Shown here piece by piece: positions 9,022-14,701 of a stretch of 14,701 nt of DNA. The stretch's first letter is position 1, and each line of letters starts with the position of its first letter. The DNA comes from Fragilaria radians (Eukaryota; Bacillariophyta; Fragilariophyceae; Fragilariales; Fragilariaceae): positions 306,779-321,479 of the forward strand of contig CAAAJI010000028.1 of NCBI GenBank assembly GCA_900642245.1, given 5' to 3'. Below the pieces are notes generated by a model that did not search any database, was not told the origin of the DNA, and worked only from the letters and a program-made list of their open reading frames with translations. Position numbers and translations under genes: made by a program.

Positions 9022-9128
9022 GGTAGTCGTATATTCAAGTACAACACTATTGCATTATATCAAAAAGGTGATATATTAAAACATAAGTCTTAATGTTTCA
9101 ATTTCTGCTTTTTTCGGAAAACTTAAAG

Positions 9129-9162
9129 ATAACACAATGTTGTTATATTCGGGGGAAGATGC
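9129..9162 (-). repeat. Right terminal inverted repeat of the transposon
   Basis: Reads ATAACACAATGTTGTTATAT then TCGGGGGAAGATGC on the plus strand, followed by TA at 9163-9164. Its reverse complement aligns gap-free with 7157-7190. Confidence 0.85.
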
Positions 9163-10479
9163 TAGTGTCGTGAGTCGCTCAGTCTGAGACTCTATACTCG
9201 TATTCGATCACTTACTCGAGTATTCAAACACGCAACAGGGAGCGGAGCCGGCTGACGGCCAGATCCAATTTTTTTAGTAGGAAGGCACTATTGTATGTTG
9301 TGCATACTTAAGTAATAACTTCTGAATAAACAACATTATGCACATTATGATCATTTGATCCTGTGAGTACCTACTATTGATGATGGTGGCCTTGTCATCG
9401 AATATCTCCGTATGCTAGCTAAATGTAAAAATCAGTTTTGATTGGAGTAGAAGATTCTATTTCTTGTCTCTACATATTTGATGAACCTCCGTCACAACTA
9501 AACGTTGATGTGATCATAAAGGAACTATCGATAGGAACTATATGTTGTATAGGATAAGGCCAAATCAGAAAGCCTAGAATCAGTAATATTTTTCTTTTGT
9601 GGGTGCATTTTTTTAAGACCTGCTTGGTACACTTGCAGCACTGTGGGGAAATCGATATGGTCGTATGCCATGATTGAGTGTAAAATGTAATACACGTAGC
9701 AACAAATTTGACTTGAACGTGAGAGTGAAAATGATTTCAAGTCCAAGACTCTTGTCTATTACATAAGATGCTTCAAATGTATCACCTTGTGACTTTCGTG
9801 GAATGCTTTTGTCTTCTCATTTCACTGCTAAGCTTTTGAAATATAGACTGATAGCAAGCTCAGATACCAAATCTCTCCCAATGGTCATATCGCAGTTCAG
9901 AAATGCATTGCATATTCAATTTCGTTCTATAAACTAGTAAACGATTAAATCAAATGCTATGCTTGAAATACTAACTTTTAACTCATCTAGTGACTTCCCT
10001 TCATCAATTGTGCCGCCATTTTAGGTATCAAGTTTGCTCTCAGTAAGAGAGTTAGCATCTCCATCATTGTTAAGTGAGCAATCCATCTTGGCCTTCCTCA
10101 CGCTTTCCGTTTACAAGATACTACTCCTTGGCAACGGCATTTTTATTGAAGCATCAATTTCCTGCTTGTCTTGCTTTTGATGCTGTTCTTCTAATTTTCT
10201 CCCTTCCATGATTTCAATTCGCTCACAGAATAAAAAAGATTCCCAACATTGGGATATTATCCTTTCAAAAAAAGATATACTTATGAAATTTGGTGAGATC
10301 ATCTTCATCTAGCCTTTGTCCACAACCGAAGGGAGGAAAGCGGTTGCACTTTGGATTAATATCCATAACTACAGAGCTGGGCTGCCGTGAAGTTAGGCTC
10401 TTTAACTTAATCATTTTGTGATGCATAAACCGCGTTTATTATTGCATTGTTTTCGCAGGGAAAATAAAATGTTGCAATC

Positions 10480-10502
10480 AAACTATGCATTGAACATAGT
10501 TT
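10480..10502. repeat. Short perfect inverted repeat
   Basis: AAACTATG (10480-10487) and CATAGTTT (10495-10502) are exact reverse complements around a 7 base loop. It stands alone, with no neighbouring gene end to make it a terminator. Chance is a fair explanation. Confidence 0.3.
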
Positions 10503-11928
10503 AAGCCATTATTCAAATCGGTTTATTTGATGCCTTGGAATTGAAGGCTGCAGCATGAGCTTAGAGAATTAATCGAGGTAGGCTTAATTTTTCCGCATTG
10601 GCTACAAGTCCTTGTACTTGAAAATGAGTGATCTTCCATGCATCCAAACGGAAAATAGGAGAAGTAATTGTGAAAGAGTCAGCAAGCAGGAATGCTGTTA
10701 AATTCATTACATAGATAAATTGATGATTATCAACATCCTTGACTTGGATAAATCGTAACTAGTTAGGGGGTTAATGTTTGTTGATTTTAGAGATCTTTGG
10801 GCAATAACATCTTTTTGTAGCATTAATGCTCATTTGACCTACAATTGTTTGTCCCGTCATCTAGTAGTTCGAAATCTCAAGAAGTCTAATCACAAATTTC
10901 TTCTTTGCTGTCCAAGCCACTATTCATACATTTTAGTAACGGTAGCGAATTTAGGTCAAGGCACTTATAGCGCGGCCGTAATCGCGGCATTCGACAAAAA
11001 TTATTGACAAGACATGTCACTCAGTAATTGAACTTCTTGAAACGATTGATCTTTGAAGGCTGAAAGATGAGAATGGGCTCCAAACACGCCCTTACCAAGT
11101 AAAAATGAAAAAAAGGATTAAGAAACTACTTTTTCAACTTTTGAACTTTAAGGTATGTATAGAGATAAACATAAAGCTACGAGGCTTGCGACTTTCAAGG
11201 CAAGCGAGCAGTTTGAAAATTGATTTTCATAAAGAGAGGATTGTATAGAAGGAAAACTCTAGATTTTATTTCATATGTCACTAGTTGCTAGACAAGATTA
11301 ATTTACCGATTCAACACAGATCTGATAAAGAAAATTCAACGCTGTCAAGAAAGATCCACGTCGACCACCTGAATACAAAGGTACAGAAAAGTCATCAACG
11401 TGTCTAGTTATCCAAAATAAGTTTGAACTACTTGTTTGTTTTAGAGCCCTTTCGCGAATCTAGGGAGAGGAAATGCATTAATCCACATTACTTCATGCTT
11501 TGTACATTCTCTTTATGGCCACACCTAATCTGTCACAATATTTCACGCTTTACTCTTTGAAAACACCTAATCTTTCTTTTATTGCAGGCGGTCAGTTAAT
11601 CATTATTAAAGCTTTTCCAGTCAAGCAATGAGCTATTGTCCTATGAGTCAAAGGACAAACAGCGTCTATGCCTCTACTCTATAAAGATGATTACACTATT
11701 GCGGGTAAATCTTGCAAACTCAATCAGGACTGTAGAGAATAATCCAAAAATAGTGAATTGATTTCCACGGAAGATAAAAATTACTAATTACTTAAGCTAT
11801 GTTAACGTAAATTTTTGTAATGGTAAAGACTTAATCATCAATCTCAAGCGGAATCATTTTTGATGAACCCACATGCACTAGCCTACCTATATTTTTGCTG
11901 AACAATGCTGATTATCAGTTTTCTGAGC

Positions 11929-12021
11929 AACATCTGCATGACTTTTTAGGTCAACAAACGGAGGTGGGTGAAGAATCCAATTTAGGAATCCTCCAAGAAA
12001 CATCTGCGTGACATTTTAGGT
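11929..12021 (+). repeat. Pair of 23 bp direct repeats 70 bp apart
   Basis: AACATCTGCATGACTTTTTA plus GGT (11929-11951) recurs as AACATCTGCGTGACATTTTA plus GGT (11999-12021) with two differences. The sequence between is not duplicated. It may be a footprint of local duplication or a pair of binding sites. Confidence 0.45.
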
Positions 12022-12125
12022 GCTGTCTTGAACACTAATTTCAAGGCTTTTAACCCTATCACCAATCTAAATTTTCTTTACATCACTGACTTTTCATGTA
12101 ATGAATTAGATTTAATTCTGAATAG

Positions 12126-12305
12126 GATCTTTCCTTGTTTTCACGCTCCCCGATAATTTGGAGATTGCGTTTAATACTGGACAAACAATTTGAAAAGTCT
12201 ATTCAAAATAAAAAGGATTATGTTTTCCGTTACCGGAATCTGACATCTCTTGCGCCTACTACAAAAGTATTGATTGAACATACTGAACACACATTGAATG
12301 CCCAG
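12126..12305 (+). other. Exon-like open segment of unknown identity
   Basis: CTGAATAG at 12118-12125 resembles a splice acceptor and CAG|GTTTGT at 12303-12311 a donor. The 180 bp between is open in phase 0 and encodes a protein-like stretch (DKQFEKSIQNKKDYVFRYRN). No matching upstream or downstream exon was found with a compatible phase, so it may be chance or a relic. Confidence 0.17.
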
Positions 12306-13287
12306 GTTTGTGGAAATGCTTACCAAGAGAAATGATGAAAGTATAGTCACAGTCCTCTACAGAGGTAACTGAATTCTTCAAATTTATCTCAAGTGTTTCA
12401 TAATCCTTCTATTTCAAGGAGTTGTCCTTTATTGCAAGAACAGCCATGTTATGGTTCTGTTCCTTTGGACGCTTTACCTGTGGGATTGTTCTGCCTTAAC
12501 CTGCAAGATATAGGACAGAAATATAATGATGTAGAGATAAGAAAGAAAATTTATACCACAAAAAATATTATTTATAGAACTAAACCTTCTCTACAAAGAA
12601 TAACCTTCTCAAATAGAAATGGTTGCTTCTCTTGAGAGTCTTGTGACTTGTAACACACACTTTTTGTCTTTAACGTGAGTAGTCTTGTGTCCTAGTCTTG
12701 ACACTTTTCATTTCGTTTCAAATTCATATGTCTGCAAGACATTGAACAGTGATCAAGTGCTTCATTTTGTTTGCTGATAGCCTTGTAAAGACACACATTG
12801 TTTCCTTTTTTAAATAGATCACTACAGGATTCAGATGTGTCAGTGGAGATAATTTCTTAACCGTTGAGACGCCTTTGTAAATGGATAGTACCGAAGAGGT
12901 AAATCTAGTCTGACCGTTTAAGGGCTAACTTGAATGTGATTTTTTTTTGAATTTATTCACCTTCATTTTCTTCCGCTATGAGTTTTCTAAAAATCTGTCA
13001 ATTAGGATTCGAAGAACATTCCCACATGAATGCCATCCAATTTTCTTCATACGAAAAGTTGATTCAAAATCAAGTGAAGACTTATATGCAAGTTTCGAAT
13101 AGCGTACACCAGGTAATGACACATTTTGGAGGGAGTCCAGTCCTGTCACATATTATAGTCATGTTTACAATTGACACGGGACTGCAATGGTAGTCTGCAT
13201 CGATTTCATGTTTGTTGTAAAGTCCGAGGTATCGTTGTTGTTGGACACGGAAATTTGTCCATAACCATCTCAGTAAGACCAAATCAA
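12306..13287. other. Region upstream of gene C, no confident gene
   Basis: Holds short plus-strand frames at 12393-12635 (containing CPLLQEQPCYGSVPLDALP) and 12978-13193. The latter could end at a CAG|GTAATG donor at 13113 and pair with an acceptor at 13158 into the frame of gene C. That 46 bp intron would be unusually short. I prefer a gene C start at 13288, which leaves this region as its promoter and 5' UTR. Confidence 0.35.
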
Positions 13288-14701
13288 ATGAAATTTCTTC
13301 ATCATATCTGGGATCTAGCTTTCATTATATCACCCACTGCAGTCGCGTACAATTATTATCCTGGAGCATCATATACTATTGAGAGACTCAGTCCGGTTAT
13401 TTCTTCAAGTGACCTTACAGATGCTACTGCTAAAATCCAGACCATTGGTGTCCAAAACTCCGCAACATCCGATTTATTGTCTGGAAGCTCTGTAAAAACT
13501 GGTGATTCGCGTTTGGAACCGAAGGGGGATATCAACCGGTTCGACTTTGTCAATGGGCATAATAGGAACTTAAAGGTAAATGACTCGATCAAAGAGTTTA
13601 CACCAATTAGTAGAAAAGCAAAGCAATATCCTGTATCTTCTCAGGTGGGATCTGGATTCTCTCCTGTTTCTATGACGCAAAATGATTGGAATCAAGAAAA
13701 AAGCAATCCTGAGATGTATATTGTTGATGATCAGAATCAAGAGGAAGAATCCCCTACTTCTCCTGTAGCAATAGGACATTACGACGATAAAAATGATCGA
13801 GCTTCTCAACAATCTCCTGTTGAGGTAACAGATGATAATGAGCATAAGGAGCCAGAACCCATAGCGTCACCTGTTGAACCAGTTGATGATGAGTATCAAC
13901 AGGAACAAGAGCAAGAGCCTTCTCCTTTCGATCTTGAAGATGTCGATCCGAGTCAAGAGCAAGAACCTGGACTTTCGCCTGTTGCGAGGTTGGGCGATGA
14001 CCAACCTCAGGAAATAGATCCCGATTTCCCCCCCGCTGGAACAACTAATGTTGATCGACAATACAATCAGGAGAATGTTCCAACATATCAGTATGTGGAT
14101 AGTACACTAGAGCCTTCCACAGTGACACCTGTTGCTGATGAAAAGCAATCCAATCAAGAGCCTCAATTCAAAGATGATTCTTTTCTTGAGGAAAAGCCTG
14201 AAACAGCTCGATCTTTTCCTTCTGATGATGATGCTGCTTTAATTAAAAATATGGAACCGTCTCCAATTGGATCTAGTGATGATGATCGGAATATTGAACA
14301 AGAACCTGAACCTTCTTCTGTTACATCTAATGATGACGATCAGAATAATGTGCAAGAACCTGAACCTTCTCCTGTTGCATCAAATGATGACGATCAAAAT
14401 AATGTGCAAGAACCTGCACCTTCTCCTGTTACATCAAATGATGACGATCAGAATAATGTGCAAGAACCTGAACCTTCTCCTGTTACATCAAGTGATGACG
14501 ATCAAAATAATGTGCAAGAACCAGAACCTTCTCCTGTTACATCAAATGATGACGATCAGAATAATGTGCAAGAACCTGAACCTTCTCCTGTTACATCAAA
14601 TGATGACGATCAGAATAATGTGCAAGAACCTGAACCTTCTCCTGTTACATCAAATGATGACGATCAGAATAATGTGCAAGAACCTGAACCTTCTCCGGTT
14701 G
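13288..14701 (+). CDS. Secreted acidic Pro/Ser/Asp-rich repeat protein, gene C (5' part, runs off right edge)
   Basis: The frame is open from 13159 to the window end. ATG 13288 is chosen because it begins a clean signal peptide: MKFLHH, a hydrophobic core IWDLAFIISPTAV and an AVA|YN cleavage pattern at residue 20. The 471 complete codons include no cysteine, unlike genes A and B. Residues 21-130 are Ser/Thr-rich and of mixed charge, with an R93-N-L motif. From about residue 135 the protein is a run of degenerate acidic Pro units (SPV, QEPEP, DDD). These resemble gene B's Pro/Ser linker and share the IASP motif. It ends in regular 18-residue repeats, DDDQNNVQEPEPSPVTSN. An extracellular, intrinsically disordered, possibly O-glycosylated or calcium-binding polymer is inferred from composition. 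The C-terminal domain lies beyond the window. Confidence 0.75.
   Translation, partial: MKFLHHIWDLAFIISPTAVAYNYYPGASYTIERLSPVISSSDLTDATAKIQTIGVQNSATSDLLSGSSVKTGDSRLEPKGDINRFDFVNGHNRNLKVNDSIKEFTPISRKAKQYPVSSQVGSGFSPVSMTQNDWNQEKSNPEMYIVDDQNQEEESPTSPVAIGHYDDKNDRASQQSPVEVTDDNEHKEPEPIASPVEPVDDEYQQEQEQEPSPFDLEDVDPSQEQEPGLSPVARLGDDQPQEIDPDFPPAGTTNVDRQYNQENVPTYQYVDSTLEPSTVTPVADEKQSNQEPQFKDDSFLEEKPETARSFPSDDDAALIKNMEPSPIGSSDDDRNIEQEPEPSSVTSNDDDQNNVQEPEPSPVASNDDDQNNVQEPAPSPVTSNDDDQNNVQEPEPSPVTSSDDDQNNVQEPEPSPVTSNDDDQNNVQEPEPSPVTSNDDDQNNVQEPEPSPVTSNDDDQNNVQEPEPSPV
13576..13644 (+). other. Candidate optional intron inside gene C (69 bp, in frame)
   Basis: AAG|GTAAAT at 13573-13581 and TATCTTCTCAG at 13634-13644 bracket a 69 bp segment, close to the 66 and 70 bp introns of genes B and A. 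Its length is a multiple of three and it has no stop, so both retained and removed forms keep the frame. Sequence alone cannot decide which is used. Confidence 0.3.
14278..14701 (+). repeat. 54 bp tandem repeats of gene C (seven full units plus a partial)
   Basis: Units start at 14278, 14332, 14386, 14440, 14494, 14548, 14602 and 14656; the last is cut by the window edge. Each encodes DDDQNNVQEPEPSPVTSN with few changes. The first unit is the most diverged (DDDRNIEQEPEPSSVTSN), and later ones are nearly identical at the DNA level, implying recent expansion. Looser versions of the same motif extend back to about 13710. Confidence 0.92.

Larger units (their letters stand above)
7157..9162 (+). 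mobile_element. pogo/Tigger-like (Tc1/mariner superfamily) DNA transposon, degenerate, 2006 bp
   Basis: Both ends are flanked by TA (7155-7156 and 9163-9164), the target duplication of this superfamily. The 34 bp terminal inverted repeats agree at 27 positions by eye and contain a run of five C followed by an ATAACA motif. A single plus-strand transposase relic fills most of the interior, with order CENP-B-type DNA binding then DDE nuclease, as in pogo/Tigger elements. The coding part is broken by stops and frameshifts, and the third catalytic acid is replaced. The copy is therefore non-autonomous. Its ends are still well matched, so mobilisation in trans by an intact relative is conceivable. 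Confidence 0.88.
9165..12125. other. Long intergenic region without a recognised gene
   Basis: About 3 kb of AT-rich sequence. Frames are short and frequently stopped on both strands. The best is a minus-strand frame at 10111-10308 with a charged stretch EGRKLEEQHQKQDKQE, but it lacks flanking exons, a convincing start context or family resemblance. Small repeats at 10480-10502 and 11929-12021 are listed separately. No RNA gene was recognised. Confidence 0.5.

Noticed and set aside
10111..10308. Minus-strand 65-codon frame with a charged helical stretch
   Set aside because: No family resemblance and no plausible neighbouring exons; the length is within chance expectation for AT-rich DNA.
13273..13342. 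70 bp intron (GTAAGA to CTGCAG) at the start of gene C
   Set aside because: Removing it forces an upstream frame that is stopped nearby, and it would delete the start codon and signal peptide that make a coherent gene. Kept only as an alternative that RNA data could revive.
13754..14061. Minus-strand frames opposite gene C
   Set aside because: Shadows of the acidic Pro-rich frame, which is open for over 1.5 kb with a signal peptide, whereas these are short and without motifs.

Overview
The window looks like nuclear DNA of a stramenopile alga, most likely a diatom. Three observations point that way: AT-rich sequence with sparse genes, short GT-AG introns (70 and 66 bp here), and secreted proteins built on a Cys-spaced module of a type I associate with diatoms (CxxCG, then FPxxP, a C...LExAGLxGxIP stretch, and CxxLP...CxC). 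The organism call is inference from protein style; no rRNA or organelle marker is present.

Layout. (1) 1-1248, minus strand: 5' part of a secreted Cys/Asp-rich protein (gene A) that runs off the left edge. A 70 bp intron joins a Cys-rich head to a tail of 18 acidic pentapeptides, followed by Lys/Gly-rich 13-residue repeats. (2) 1249-3166: intergenic, with two hairpin-forming inverted repeats close to gene A. (3) 3167-5212, plus strand: gene B, a divergent paralog with the same head domain, alternating acidic and basic low-complexity segments, a Pro/Ser linker and a C-terminal beta-sandwich-like domain split by a 66 bp intron. (4) 5213-7156: gene B's 3' flank, one weak exon-like relic and AT-rich sequence. 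(5) 7157-9162: a pogo/Tigger-like (Tc1/mariner superfamily) DNA transposon with TA target duplication and 34 bp terminal inverted repeats, whose transposase is inactivated. (6) 9165-13287: about 4.1 kb with no convincing gene. (7) 13288-14701, plus strand: 5' part of gene C, a secreted, cysteine-free Asp/Glu/Pro/Ser protein ending in 54 bp tandem repeats that run off the right edge.

A, B and C form a loose cluster of secreted, highly charged repeat proteins. A and B are paralogs: six head-domain cysteines have identical spacing, and both carry CxCYG and R-x-L...acidic...CxC...CDDD modules. B and C share acidic Pro/Ser sequence including an IASP motif. An extracellular-matrix, cell-wall (biosilica) or adhesive role is a reasonable hypothesis but is not shown by sequence alone. 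Several long apparent reading frames, such as a His/Leu/Glu repeat at 209-571 on the plus strand, are shadows of the gene A repeats.
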